In this document: positions 34,258 to 43,144 of the stretch, one piece after another | Numbering within the stretch: position 1 is the stretch's first letter | How the letters are laid out: each line of letters opens with the position of its first letter | Assembly (NCBI GenBank): GCA_963662705.2 | Contig: OY759767.1 | Coordinates: 5,828,001-5,892,000 of the forward strand | Length of the DNA stretch: 64,000 nucleotides | Source of the DNA: JAPPHA01 sp963662705 | Lineage (GTDB): Bacteria > Pseudomonadota > Alphaproteobacteria > Rhodobacterales > Rhodobacteraceae | Direction: 5' to 3' | Notes under the pieces: generated by a model | Told to the model about the DNA's origin: nothing | Database searches by the model: none | What the model saw: the letters and a program-made list of their open reading frames with translations, nothing else | Translations under genes and position numbers: made by a program

Positions 34258-35333
34258 TGTCGGGCGACGGGCGATCCCTGAAGGATGCGCTCAAGGCCAG
34301 GGCATTCGAGGAGGGGTTTTCGGCAGCGGGAATCTGCCGCCCGGACGCGATACCCGAAGCCGGCATCAATCTCGCGCGTTTCCTTCGCCTGGGCTACCAC
34401 GGCCAAATGGAGTGGATGGCCCGGCGGGCCAACTGGCGCGGGAATCCCGCTGCGCTGTGGCCGGAGGCCAGGTCGGTCGTCATGCTGGCAGAGGCATACA
34501 CTCCGGAGCATGATCCGCTTGCCGTCCTGGAGAACCGCGGCCGCGCGGCCATCTCGGTCTATGCCCAGGGCAGGGACTACCACGATCTGGTCAAGAAGCG
34601 CCTGAAACGGCTGGGACGGTGGCTGATTGCCCAGGTTCCCGGTACGGAAATCAAGGTGTTCGTCGACACGGCCCCGGTCATGGAGAAGCCGCTTGCAGCC
34701 GCCGCCGGTCTCGGGTGGCAGGGGAAGCACACGAACCTGCTTTCGCGGGAGCTCGGCAACTGGTTTTTCCTCGGTTCGATTTTCACGACGCTCGAACTCG
34801 AGCCTGACGAACACTCCGCTGATCACTGCGGATCTTGCCGGGCCTGTCTCGACATCTGTCCGACCGGTGCGTTTCCGGAACCATATCGTCTCGACGCGCG
34901 CAGGTGCATTTCCTACCTGACCATCGAGCACAGGGGTCCGGTGGATGAAATGTTGCGGCCGAAGCTGGGAAATCGGGTCTTCGGTTGCGATGATTGCCTC
35001 GCGGTCTGCCCGTGGAACAAGTTCGCCGTCCAGGCGGGAGAGATCGGCTACCGGCCACGGGAGGAGCTCGGGACCGCGCGGCTTGCAGAGCTCGCGGAAC
35101 TGGACGACGCCGGATTTCGGCGACTGTTCCGGAAATCCCCAGTCAAGCGGATCGGCCGAGACAGGCTCGTTCGAAATGTCGTCTACGCCATCGGCAATTC
35201 GGGGAAGACCGAACTCGTTCCCGTCGCGACCGCGCGGCTGGAGGATGACGACGCGACCGTCAGGGACGCCGCACGCTGGGCGCTGGAGCGGTTGAAGAGT
35301 GGCGCACGCAGGGTCGGCCCCGGTGATGGCTAG
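34257..35333 (+). CDS. queG: Epoxyqueuosine reductase QueG
   Basis: 358 residues. The cobalamin-binding N-terminal domain is followed by two [4Fe-4S] ferredoxin-type clusters, CGSCRACLDICPTGAF and CDDCLAVCPWN. A C-terminal HEAT-like segment ends the protein (VRNVVYAIGNSG, VRDAARWALERL). The enzyme carries out the last step of queuosine synthesis in tRNA wobble modification. It overlaps the GST gene by 1 bp and the next gene by 8 bp. Confidence 0.95.
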   Translation: MSGDGRSLKDALKARAFEEGFSAAGICRPDAIPEAGINLARFLRLGYHGQMEWMARRANWRGNPAALWPEARSVVMLAEAYTPEHDPLAVLENRGRAAISVYAQGRDYHDLVKKRLKRLGRWLIAQVPGTEIKVFVDTAPVMEKPLAAAAGLGWQGKHTNLLSRELGNWFFLGSIFTTLELEPDEHSADHCGSCRACLDICPTGAFPEPYRLDARRCISYLTIEHRGPVDEMLRPKLGNRVFGCDDCLAVCPWNKFAVQAGEIGYRPREELGTARLAELAELDDAGFRRLFRKSPVKRIGRDRLVRNVVYAIGNSGKTELVPVATARLEDDDATVRDAARWALERLKSGARRVGPGDG

Positions 35334-36183
35334 GGTACTCCTCAGCATCGGTCACGGATACACGGCGCGCGCGCTTGCAGGGATCATCATGCCCGAAGGA
35401 TGGCAGGTCATCGGCACGACCAGGTCGGAAGAGAGCGCCGGGACCCTGTTGTCTTCGGGGATCGACGCCCTGGTCTGGCCGGGGTCGGATCTGTGCGACG
35501 CCATCGGGCAGGCGACGCATGTCCTGGTTTCCGTTCCGCCCGCTGTCGACGGTGATCCCGTTCTCCAGGGCGAAAGGGACCAGCTCCTGGCCCATGGCAA
35601 GCGACTCGAATGGGTCGGCTACCTGTCCACGACCGGGGTCTACGGTGACCACGGTGGCGGCTGGGTCGACGAGTCCACCCCGCCGTCTCCATCGACCGAA
35701 CGCGGCCGAAGGCGCGTCCTGGCCGAGGCGGCGTGGGTGAAGACCGGACTGCCGGTGCATGTCTTTCGGCTGGCAGGAATTTATGGCCCGGGGCGCGGGC
35801 CATTCCGGAAAGTCCTTGATGGAAGGGCTCGGCAAGTGATCAAGCCGGGCCAGGTGTTCAGCAGGATTCACGTGAGTGATATCGCGAGAATCCTGAAGGC
35901 GTCGATGGAGCGGCCCGATCCCGGCACGATCTACAATGTCTGTGACGATGAGCCTGCACCGCCTGAAGATGTCATCGCCTGCGCGGCGCGGTTGCTGGGC
36001 GTTCCGGTTCCGGAGGCCATACCGTTCGACATGGCCGAGCTGTCGCCGATGGCCCGGAGTTTCTACGCGGAATCCAAAAGGGTATCCAACCGAAAGGTGA
36101 AGACGGAGCTGGGCGTGACCCTGGAATTCCCCGACTTCAGGTCGGGACTGGAGGCACTCTTGCAACAGGCGGATCCCGGCTGA
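35326..36183 (+). CDS. NAD(P)-dependent SDR-type epimerase (YeeZ-like)
   Basis: 285 residues. It starts ARVLLSIGHGYTARALA, a variant of the Rossmann glycine motif with GxGxxxxA spacing. YLSTTGVYGDHGGGWVDE supplies the catalytic serine/threonine, and FRLAGIYGPGRGP is typical of the YeeZ/epimerase clan. ATG 35326 lies inside the end of queG; a GTG at 35299 is less likely. The pairing with queG recurs in alphaproteobacteria. The substrate is unknown. Confidence 0.82.
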   Translation: MARVLLSIGHGYTARALAGIIMPEGWQVIGTTRSEESAGTLLSSGIDALVWPGSDLCDAIGQATHVLVSVPPAVDGDPVLQGERDQLLAHGKRLEWVGYLSTTGVYGDHGGGWVDESTPPSPSTERGRRRVLAEAAWVKTGLPVHVFRLAGIYGPGRGPFRKVLDGRARQVIKPGQVFSRIHVSDIARILKASMERPDPGTIYNVCDDEPAPPEDVIACAARLLGVPVPEAIPFDMAELSPMARSFYAESKRVSNRKVKTELGVTLEFPDFRSGLEALLQQADPG

Positions 36184-36233
36184 CGACAGCCGCGCCGGAA
36201 TCGTGCCCGTCTGGACGGGCCGCGAGGCCGCTG

Positions 36234-36851
36234 TCAGATCAACTGGACCTGGGTTCCGATTTTCGTCAGTTCAAACAGCTCGGCGATATGCTCGTTGTAG
36301 AGTCCGATACACCCGCTGGACGAGCGCCGCCCGATCTTTTCCGGATCGTGAGTGCCATGGATCCGGTAAAACCGCCAGCTCAGGTAGAGGGCATGGGAGC
36401 CCATGGGGTTGTCCGGGCCCGGCGGGACATAGGCCGGCCACTCCGGATTACGTTCGAGCATCGCCTGCGTCGGGCGCCAGTCCGGCCCTTCCTTCTTGTG
36501 CACGATCCGTGTTCGACCCAACCGCGTAAGCTCGGGAGAAGCCGGAACACTTGTCGGGAAAAGCCGGTAGATCTGGCCGTCCTCAGACCAGAAGTGCAGC
36601 GCGCGACTTTGCGTATCGGCGAGGATCGCGCCGTTGCGAAGGTTCTGGAAATAGGGCTCCCAGGTGCGGGTCTTGAAACTCGAGACGTTTCGTTTGACCA
36701 TGCGGGGAGGAGCCTTCGGCCCACTGTTGCCCGTTACCTCGTAGATCGACTCGACAACCATCGAAAGCGCGGGGTTCGCCGCGAGAGATGTCGTGAGGGC
36801 CGTTGCCGCAAAGGCTCTCCGGGTCATTTTCGTGCTGGGCATGTCCGGCAT
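36234..36851 (-). CDS. L,D-transpeptidase (YkuD), exported
   Basis: 205 residues. The twin-arginine-like N-terminus (TRRAFAATALTTSLAANPAL) points to export. The YkuD catalytic motif is HGTHDPEKIGRRSSSGCIGL, with the active cysteine in SSGC and the upstream histidine in RIHGTH. It would form or edit 3-3 peptidoglycan cross-links or attach proteins to the wall. It is a single gene, facing the CAP lipoprotein gene across a 277-bp gap. Confidence 0.92.
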   Translation of the reverse strand: MPDMPSTKMTRRAFAATALTTSLAANPALSMVVESIYEVTGNSGPKAPPRMVKRNVSSFKTRTWEPYFQNLRNGAILADTQSRALHFWSEDGQIYRLFPTSVPASPELTRLGRTRIVHKKEGPDWRPTQAMLERNPEWPAYVPPGPDNPMGSHALYLSWRFYRIHGTHDPEKIGRRSSSGCIGLYNEHIAELFELTKIGTQVQLI

Positions 36852-37128
36852 CGGATCGAGACCTCAACTGTCCGAAACAGGCAGGACGTTACCCCGGCCG
36901 GTCCCGGAGATCAATTCAAACGCTCGTGAAACAGCCTCCCGCCTCGATACCGGCGAGTCGGAACCCGCAGCCGACACCTGTTCACCCGCTGATCCGCCCT
37001 GCCCGGGACCTCCCGCGGGCGGCATGGGCCGGGCCGAACGCCCAGGCGGGCGGGCGAAGCTGTTGAACGGTTCGAGCAGAGCAGGTAACACTCGGCGCGC
37101 ACGTTCATTTCCGGGAGTCGACCCGACG

Positions 37129-37623
37129 ATGCCGCGGTTGCTGTTGATGGTTCTGTCAGTTCTTGTCGTGGCAGGGTGTGTCCAGCCAAACGAGGTCGAG
37201 ACACAAGGGGACTCGCCACGCCTGATTTCGGCGGAAGAGGCGCGATTGATCCCCATGCGGCATGTTGGCGCAATCAACGAAGCTCGACGTGCCCTGGGGC
37301 TCGAGGAAGTTTCGCTCAACCTGCAACTCGCAGTCGCTGCCCGAACCCACGCGCGGGACATGTCCAAACAGCGCCGCGTCTGGCATTTCGGCAGCGATGG
37401 ATCATCTCCGATCGAACGTGTCTCGCGCAGCGGGTTCGATGGCCGTCTCATCGGGGAAAACATTGCCGAAACCTTCGAAAGTGACACGGAGATCCTCGAA
37501 GCCTGGCTGCGGGAGCACAATTCCCGATCCACGATCCTGCACCCTGATGCGCGAAGGGTCGGATTCGGATGGGAGCAGGACGAGGACGGCAGGCTCTGGT
37601 GGGTACAGCTTGTCGGGGCATGA
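37129..37623 (+). CDS. CAP/SCP-domain lipoprotein
   Basis: 164 residues. The lipobox LVVAGC at about residues 12-17 indicates a lipid-anchored protein. The CAP domain has INEARRALGLEEVSLNLQLA, AARTHARDMSKQRRVWHFG (histidine) and IGENIAET, then HPDARRVGFGWEQ. CAP proteins of bacteria are mostly of unknown biochemical role and often envelope-associated. ATG 37129 is chosen so the lipobox lies at normal distance. Confidence 0.88.
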   Translation: MPRLLLMVLSVLVVAGCVQPNEVETQGDSPRLISAEEARLIPMRHVGAINEARRALGLEEVSLNLQLAVAARTHARDMSKQRRVWHFGSDGSSPIERVSRSGFDGRLIGENIAETFESDTEILEAWLREHNSRSTILHPDARRVGFGWEQDEDGRLWWVQLVGA

Positions 37624-37643
37624 CGGGATATGCCCTTGCAGGG

Positions 37644-38150
37644 TCAGGGGCGGATATAGATTGGCGTGTCGAGTCTCACCATCGCGTAGATTTCAGACAT
37701 CTGCCAATCGGTGACGGCGATGCATCCGTCTGTCCAGTCGCGCCGGTTCCGGTCCTTCCACAGGCGCGGGCCTCCGTGAATGAAGATATCGCCACCCGGG
37801 TCCTCGCCCATTGCGCGGGCTTCGGCGATGTCCCGTCTGCTTGGATAGGAGATCCCGAGGCTGAGGTGGAAACGGCTGCGCGGATTGCGCCGATCAATTC
37901 GGTAAACTCCTTCCGGTGTTCGGCCGTCGCCCTTCACTTTCTTGTCCCCGACCGGGGCAAATCCGAGGTTGACGTGATAAGAGCGGATGATCTTTCCCTC
38001 CTTCAGGAGCCACATGCGCCGATCCGACTTGTCGACAATGATACGATCGGCCTGGGGAAGGTTTCGGTTGCCGTGTCCGAACGAGGCGAACGGGCCGAAA
38101 CAACCCGAGAGCAAGAACAGGATTGCCAGAAAGGTGCAGGTTCTCGTCAT
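37644..38150 (-). CDS. L,D-transpeptidase lipoprotein (YkuD)
   Basis: 168 residues. The signal with lipobox LLSGC gives a lipid-anchored protein. YkuD motifs are IIVDKSDRRMWLLKEGKII, then GDIFIHGGP (histidine) and WTDGCIAV with the catalytic cysteine. It overlaps the end of rlmN by 4 bp and is probably co-transcribed with it. Together with the YkuD gene at 36234 it makes two related cell-wall enzymes within 2 kb. Confidence 0.92.
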   Translation of the reverse strand: MTRTCTFLAILFLLSGCFGPFASFGHGNRNLPQADRIIVDKSDRRMWLLKEGKIIRSYHVNLGFAPVGDKKVKGDGRTPEGVYRIDRRNPRSRFHLSLGISYPSRRDIAEARAMGEDPGGDIFIHGGPRLWKDRNRRDWTDGCIAVTDWQMSEIYAMVRLDTPIYIRP

Positions 38151-39319
38151 TGACCGGGGACCCGGTTCGCTGCGCGTTTCGTGACGACGGGAGTTTTCGG
38201 ATGCAGTGACTTCGTCCTGAGTTGGCCGCAGGCGGCCATGATGTCCGTTCCTCTTGGTGTTCGAACCGGACTCGAGTAACCGGCGTCGTTGACAATCCTG
38301 GCGAACCGGTCGATTCGGTCAGGACCGGAACATTGATAAGGTGAACCTGGCCAGGGATTGAACGGAATCAGGTTGATCTTGGCAGGAATCCCGTCGATGA
38401 GGCGGACGAGTCGATGGGCGTCATCCGTGCTGTCGTTCAGATCCCTGAGCATGACGTATTCGAACAGGATCCTCTCCGCGTTGGACAACCGCGGATAGGC
38501 ACGGCAGGCATCCAGCAATTCGGCAATCGGGTATTTCCTGTTGATCGGTACGAGGTGATCGCGCAACGCGTCGGTCGTCGCATGCAGGGAGACCGCGAGC
38601 ATGCAGCCGATTTCGCGGCCGGCACGTTGAATTCCGGGCACGATTCCGGAAGTCGACAGGGTAATTCTTCGCCGGGAAAGACCGATGCCCTCATCGTCGC
38701 GAACGATCCGCATTGCCTGCACGACCGCGTCCGGATTGAGCAGGGGTTCTCCCATTCCCATGAGCACGAGATTGGTTATCCGGCGTCCCGAGCGGTTGTG
38801 CAGGTCTTCCCAGTCGTCAAGGTCATCTCGTGCCGCAAGAACCTGGCCGACGATTTCGGCGGCGGAAAGGTTGCGAACCAGCCGTTGCGTACCGGTGTGG
38901 CAGAACGGGCACGTGAGCGTGCAACCGACCTGGCTGGAGACACAGAGAGTTCCACGGTCTTCGTCCGGGATGAAAACCGTCTCGATTTCCTGGCCGTCAG
39001 CAAGGCGAAGGAGGTACTTCCGGGTGCCGTCCCTCGAGACCAGGCGACGCGAAACCGCGGGCCGGCCAATGGTCAAACGACCAGCGAGCTGCGACCGCAG
39101 CGATGCGGGCAGGCCGGTCATCGTCCTGAAGGAGGTCATGCCCCTTCGGTATGCGCAGGTCCTGATCCGGGTCGCCCGGCGGGCGACGAGCGGTTTCGGA
39201 ACCCCGGCCGACAGGAGCGTGTCCGCCAGGTCTTCCCTTTGCATTCCCGTCAGGTCGGGCATCCTGGAATTTCCCGGCAATCCGGGTCCGGAACCGTTGG
39301 GCGGGAATTCATGAACAGT
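38147..39319 (-). CDS. rlmN: 23S rRNA/tRNA adenine-C2 methyltransferase RlmN
   Basis: About 390 residues. The radical-SAM cluster motif CTLTCPFC (CxxxCxxC) is followed by GMGEPLLN and the typical SGIVPGI and NLIPFNPWPG segments. The methyl-carrying cysteine is expected in the C-terminal AACGQLR. It methylates A2503 of 23S rRNA and A37 of some tRNAs. The start is uncertain: a GTG at 39319 gives a normal-length N-terminus, while 39382 (TTG) and 39262 (ATG) are alternatives. It follows the IalB-family gene, an order seen in many alphaproteobacteria. Confidence 0.93.
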   Translation of the reverse strand, partial: TVHEFPPNGSGPGLPGNSRMPDLTGMQREDLADTLLSAGVPKPLVARRATRIRTCAYRRGMTSFRTMTGLPASLRSQLAGRLTIGRPAVSRRLVSRDGTRKYLLRLADGQEIETVFIPDEDRGTLCVSSQVGCTLTCPFCHTGTQRLVRNLSAAEIVGQVLAARDDLDDWEDLHNRSGRRITNLVLMGMGEPLLNPDAVVQAMRIVRDDEGIGLSRRRITLSTSGIVPGIQRAGREIGCMLAVSLHATTDALRDHLVPINRKYPIAELLDACRAYPRLSNAERILFEYVMLRDLNDSTDDAHRLVRLIDGIPAKINLIPFNPWPGSPYQCSGPDRIDRFARIVNDAGYSSPVRTPRGTDIMAACGQLRTKSLHPKTPVVTKRAANRVPGQ

Positions 39320-39429
39320 CACGTAGCAGGACCACCATTCAATTTTCGATCGGGGGCGGCGACCCGTGGCATTCAGCGTCAAGTACGAAGGTAACGTCTA
39401 GTAACGATTGTTCAAATTTTCCCTGAAAC

Positions 39430-39963
39430 TCACGAGCAGAGCTTTTTTGCATGATTGAACGCATCAGTAAATCCTATGAGTGAAATCGTGTCCGAGGTCG
39501 TCGTTCCCCTGGCGCTGACACCGGTGATGATCGCGGTGGCTCCACGCCTGAAAGCCTCATGAACCTTACGGTCTTCGTCCGGACTGCCGGTCCAGGCCCA
39601 TTCGCCGTCCACGTAAAGGGTGAACGTGTTTCCGCTGACGGTCAATTTCACCGTCTTCTGGGGATCATACGGGTAACCACCGGTATACGAGACTTCCCCG
39701 TCTCTTCCCTTGCTCGGCTCGAACATAACCGAAATCTGCTCGATGCTACGATTCACGCTAACCGGTTTTCCTTCGCGGGTATTGCGTTTGCGTTGCGCCC
39801 TCGAGGCCGCAAAGCACATTTTCCGGTCTGCCGCTTCATGAACGTAGACGACCCACTTCTGAAAGATCCCGGCACTCTTGATGGAATCTTCCTGAGCAGA
39901 CGCGAGTGACGCGGCCATGCTCACAACCATCGCGGTGCATGCCAGTCGTTCAGGACGAAACAC
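39430..39963 (-). CDS. Invasion-associated locus B (IalB) family protein
   Basis: 177 residues with a signal peptide (ACTAMVVSMAASLASAQ). The mature part has the IalB pattern: FQKWVVYVHEAADRKMCFAA near the N-terminus, GNTFTLYVDGEWAWTG in the middle and SARGTTTSDTISLIGF near the end, with two cysteines that may pair. The start is a GTG behind GGAGG. It sits 110 bp upstream of the chosen rlmN start. IalB proteins are periplasmic or outer-membrane-associated, and their role outside Bartonella is unclear. Confidence 0.87.
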   Translation of the reverse strand: MFRPERLACTAMVVSMAASLASAQEDSIKSAGIFQKWVVYVHEAADRKMCFAASRAQRKRNTREGKPVSVNRSIEQISVMFEPSKGRDGEVSYTGGYPYDPQKTVKLTVSGNTFTLYVDGEWAWTGSPDEDRKVHEAFRRGATAIITGVSARGTTTSDTISLIGFTDAFNHAKKLCS

Positions 39964-40188
39964 GACGGATTCCTGCTGCCTCCACTTTTTTTGACCTCTC
40001 TGCCATGAATCGCCGAGTCAGGCAAGAGATGTGAGACGCCGGAGTATCCCGTTTTCGTGCGGATGGAAATTTAATTCCCTCGGACAATTCGGTGGAGGTT
40101 GCGGGTACGGGCCGCGAAGAGCCGACCGAGCCCGCAATCCGGCAGGATTCCCCGGTGACCGACCGGGAGCGGACCAACGCGAGCGCAG

Positions 40189-40470
40189 TCAGGTTCCGCT
40201 GCCCGATGTCCGACGAATGAAGGGCGTTCTGACGGCCACGCGATAGAGCCAGGTCGTCGATTTGGCCTCGCCCCGGAAGTTCTGCAGCGTTGCCGGCAGG
40301 GCAAGGCAGGTGTCCCGGGTCAGGTCTCCGGCTGTTTCCCGGCGTCCTGTCAGTCGAAAACAAAGACGAAAAAGGCCGTCATCGTTGCGGTCAAGGAGCA
40401 CGGCAAATGCCGCGCCATCGCCGCTGGCGGCGGCCAGGGCCAGCCCCCGGTCATCGTCGGCCGCGTACAT
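40189..40470 (-). pseudogene. ECF sigma factor fragment
   Basis: A 93-residue frame. Residues AFAVLLDRNDDGLFRLCFRL and FRGEAKSTTWLYRVAV fit sigma-70 region 2 of ECF factors (helix 2.1-2.4). Then the frame runs into ...RRTSGSGT and stops; no region 4 helix-turn-helix is visible in any frame downstream. The D-R-D-x-F-x-type core is partly altered. This looks like a truncated, inactive remnant. Confidence 0.55.
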
Positions 40471-40834
40471 CGCATGAAGTATGACGCATGGCCGGCCCGA
40501 ACCCTCGGTGCGGGTTCATGGCTTCTTGGGCAGTCAAACAGGCCCCCATGAGGTTCGGTTTCCCCGGCCCTGCACGAGCCGGGAGCGCGGCGACCCTCCG
40601 CGAACCTCGGTGCGGAAGACGGCACGGCAAATGGAAAAGTCACACCGGGGGTGTTGCTTGCAAGTCCAGCATGACTCTCCCCGGCTTTCGAATTGTCGGC
40701 GCGGCATGTTCAGCACGCACGACCCGTGAAGACATCATTGATCGGCGACGGTTTCAGGACTGTCGGCGAAATGTGCCACACGATCGATTTCGGTCAATTT
40801 CGACAGGGGAGGGTCCTGATGAATCCGCGGTCGA
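40471..40834. other. Intergenic region, no gene seen
   Basis: About 360 bp between the sigma fragment and the end of the MscS gene. Short frames on both strands have no recognisable features. Confidence 0.5.
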
Positions 40835-42349
40835 TCACCTGTCGAGCGTTTGTGGGGGCGGAGCTGCCTTGTCCAGTGCGCCGGACTCTGGCCGACGGCG
40901 GTCCGGCTCGTGATCTGCACGTTGATTCTCCCGGTGCTGAAGAGCGGATTGACCGCGGACCGGCCGTGATTCGCTTGGAGAGCGGGTAGATTCGGGAGCA
41001 GGGTCGACGAGCCGGATGTCGCGGTGTGGATACGGGATGCTGATCCCGTTTTCCTTGAGCGCGTCCCAAAGTGCGAGGAACGCGTTGCCACGGACATTGG
41101 CCAATCCCTTCGAAGGATCGGAAATCCAGAACCGGAGAACGTAGTCCACCGAACTTTCGCCGAAAGCGATGATATGGCAGACAGGAGACGGATCGGAAAT
41201 GACGCGATCGAGGCCGGCCACGCATTCGGTCGCAACGCGGCGAACCACATGTGGATCGTTGTCGTAGCTCACCCCGAAACTGATCTCGAGGCGGACGAAT
41301 TCGTCGGAATGGGACCAGTTGACGACCTGCTGGGTAATCAGGTCTTCGTTCGGAATCAGGTATTCCTTGCCGTCGCGGGTCACGACCGACGCATACCGCG
41401 CACCGAGATCCGAAATCCACCCGAACGTATTGTCGAGCGAGATGACGTCACCGGGCTTGATGGACTTGTCCATCAGGAGAATGACGCCGGAAACGAGGTT
41501 GGAGACGATCTTCTGCAACCCGAATCCCAGGCCAAGGCCGATCGCGCCCGAAAGGACGGTCAGCGTCGTGAGATCAAATCCGACCGCCTGAACTCCCAGG
41601 ACGAAGGCGGCGCCGTAGAGGCCAAGTTTGGTCAGCTTGATCGAAAGGACCTTCAGGGACGGGGAAATGTCGTCGTTTCGGTTGATTCTCCGGGCGATCG
41701 TCTTGCTCAGCACATTGGCGATTCCGAGAAAGATGGCGATCGCCATGGCGATCTGGAGCACGACCAGGAGCGATATCCGCGTCGCGCCGAGGTTGAGCGC
41801 GGCGGCATCGAGGAGATTCTGGAAATAGTCCCAGAGACCGAGTATTTGCAGGGTCACCCAGATCCAGGCCACCCCGACGGTGAGTTTGCGGAGCGACCGG
41901 TTCCGGATCAGGCGTCCCGCGATGGAAATACACAGCCAGGCGGTTGTCAGCGTCGCCAGTATCCCGAGCAGGTAACTTCGGCTCGGCCAGGTGACCTGTT
42001 GCATGATTCCTACGGTCAGCCAGATCAGGGCGACAAAGATAATCGCGTGCCAGCGCTGGTTGCAGATCGCCATGAACCGCATTTGCCAGAGGGGCCACCC
42101 TTCACGGGCCCGAAGCCACCGGGTGAAGCGGCGGGTGACGAACCTGGACAGGATAAGCGAGACGACGATCAGGACCAGGGTAATCCCGACCTGGATGAGC
42201 CGGGACGGCAGCAGCAAACCCGCCATGAACTGCTGGATTTCATTCAGCAGCACGACCGTGTCAATGGCCACGGTCTCGAGAGGCGTCAGGTCTTCCGCGC
42301 CACCGGAACCTCCGGGGAGGGTGCCATCCTGTTCGGCTTCAGATTCCAT
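40835..42349 (-). CDS. Mechanosensitive ion channel, MscS family
   Basis: 504 residues and several membrane segments (for example LIQVGITLVLIVVSLILS, HAIIFVALIWLTVGIM). The pore helix and beta domain are marked by GAIGLGLGFGLQKIVSN, then SIKPGDVISLDNTFGWI and RDGKEYLIPNEDLI. The C-terminal about 60 residues are polar and disordered. It releases solutes on hypo-osmotic shock. The VOC gene lies 8 bp upstream on the same strand. Confidence 0.93.
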   Translation of the reverse strand: MESEAEQDGTLPGGSGGAEDLTPLETVAIDTVVLLNEIQQFMAGLLLPSRLIQVGITLVLIVVSLILSRFVTRRFTRWLRAREGWPLWQMRFMAICNQRWHAIIFVALIWLTVGIMQQVTWPSRSYLLGILATLTTAWLCISIAGRLIRNRSLRKLTVGVAWIWVTLQILGLWDYFQNLLDAAALNLGATRISLLVVLQIAMAIAIFLGIANVLSKTIARRINRNDDISPSLKVLSIKLTKLGLYGAAFVLGVQAVGFDLTTLTVLSGAIGLGLGFGLQKIVSNLVSGVILLMDKSIKPGDVISLDNTFGWISDLGARYASVVTRDGKEYLIPNEDLITQQVVNWSHSDEFVRLEISFGVSYDNDPHVVRRVATECVAGLDRVISDPSPVCHIIAFGESSVDYVLRFWISDPSKGLANVRGNAFLALWDALKENGISIPYPHRDIRLVDPAPESTRSPSESRPVRGQSALQHRENQRADHEPDRRRPESGALDKAAPPPQTLDR

Positions 42350-42357
42350 CGTTCATC

Positions 42358-42750
42358 TCATAACCCGGGGCCGTCCGGTCCCGGCTCCAGGTCCTGCCCG
42401 AATGCAATGACGTGGCCGTCCGGGTCCTTCAGGTCAAACTCGAGAATCCCGTAGAAGGTCTCGTGCGGCGGATGCCTGAGCGTTCCACCGGCATCGGTGA
42501 AGCGCCGCGCGAGAGTTTCCGCGTCGTCGACGTAGATGTAGGCGACCGTCCCTGCATGCACGGCGAACTCATCCAGTTTCTGAAGTCCGATCGTCACGGT
42601 TCCAAGACCGACGATCGCAAAAAAGGCGGTCCCGTCATCATCGCGAAAGAAGCTGTTGGCATCGAAACCCAGCATTTCGGCGTAGAACCGCGCAGACGAT
42701 TCGACGTCCCGCGCCGGGATGATCGCCATTGATCGAATTCCCGTTACCAT
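42358..42750 (-). CDS. VOC (glyoxalase/bleomycin-resistance) family protein
   Basis: 130 residues with the paired beta-alpha-beta-beta-beta modules: IMAIIPARDVESSARFYAEM..., then AYIYVDDAETLARRFTDAGG and FYGILEFDLKDPDGHVIAFGQ. Metal ligands would be in the histidine/glutamate positions of the second module. A substrate cannot be assigned. It precedes the MscS gene on the same strand by 8 bp. Confidence 0.88.
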   Translation of the reverse strand: MVTGIRSMAIIPARDVESSARFYAEMLGFDANSFFRDDDGTAFFAIVGLGTVTIGLQKLDEFAVHAGTVAYIYVDDAETLARRFTDAGGTLRHPPHETFYGILEFDLKDPDGHVIAFGQDLEPGPDGPGL

Positions 42751-43144
42751 TGGTCCTGTTCCTTAACCGGCCGACTGGTGATTTTTGCTCATTATGGCGG
42801 GAAACGTTCGCAAAAGCGAGTACGCGGCTCAGGACGCGAGGCCAGAATGTCGAAGTCGTCCTGTGGAATCGCCTTCGCCGTTCGACGGCGAACCGGTGCG
42901 GGGGAGTCCGGCTGCTGCCGGGAGACAGGGGCCGCGATCTTCCGTACTGGCGCTCCGATACCGGTTCCGGCACGATGCCGGTTCGCCCGCAACGGATTGA
43001 TCCAGGGCACATATTTGGCCATATCAGGTCTCGTGGGATGCGCGCATTATTCGCGCCGGCAGGCCATGCCCGGTGACATGCCGTCGTTCAGGTCGCTTCG
43101 TGACCGCCGCATGTTCCCCGAGTTCGAAGGAGGCAGCAGGAATC
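42751..43144. other. Intergenic region, no gene seen
   Basis: About 390 bp between divergent genes. It holds the promoters of both but no convincing frame. A purine tract GAAGGAGG just before 43145 is the ribosome site of the next gene. Confidence 0.5.

Noticed and set aside
41024..42454. 476-codon open frame on the plus strand
   Set aside because: Antisense to the MscS channel; extremely polar, without domain features.
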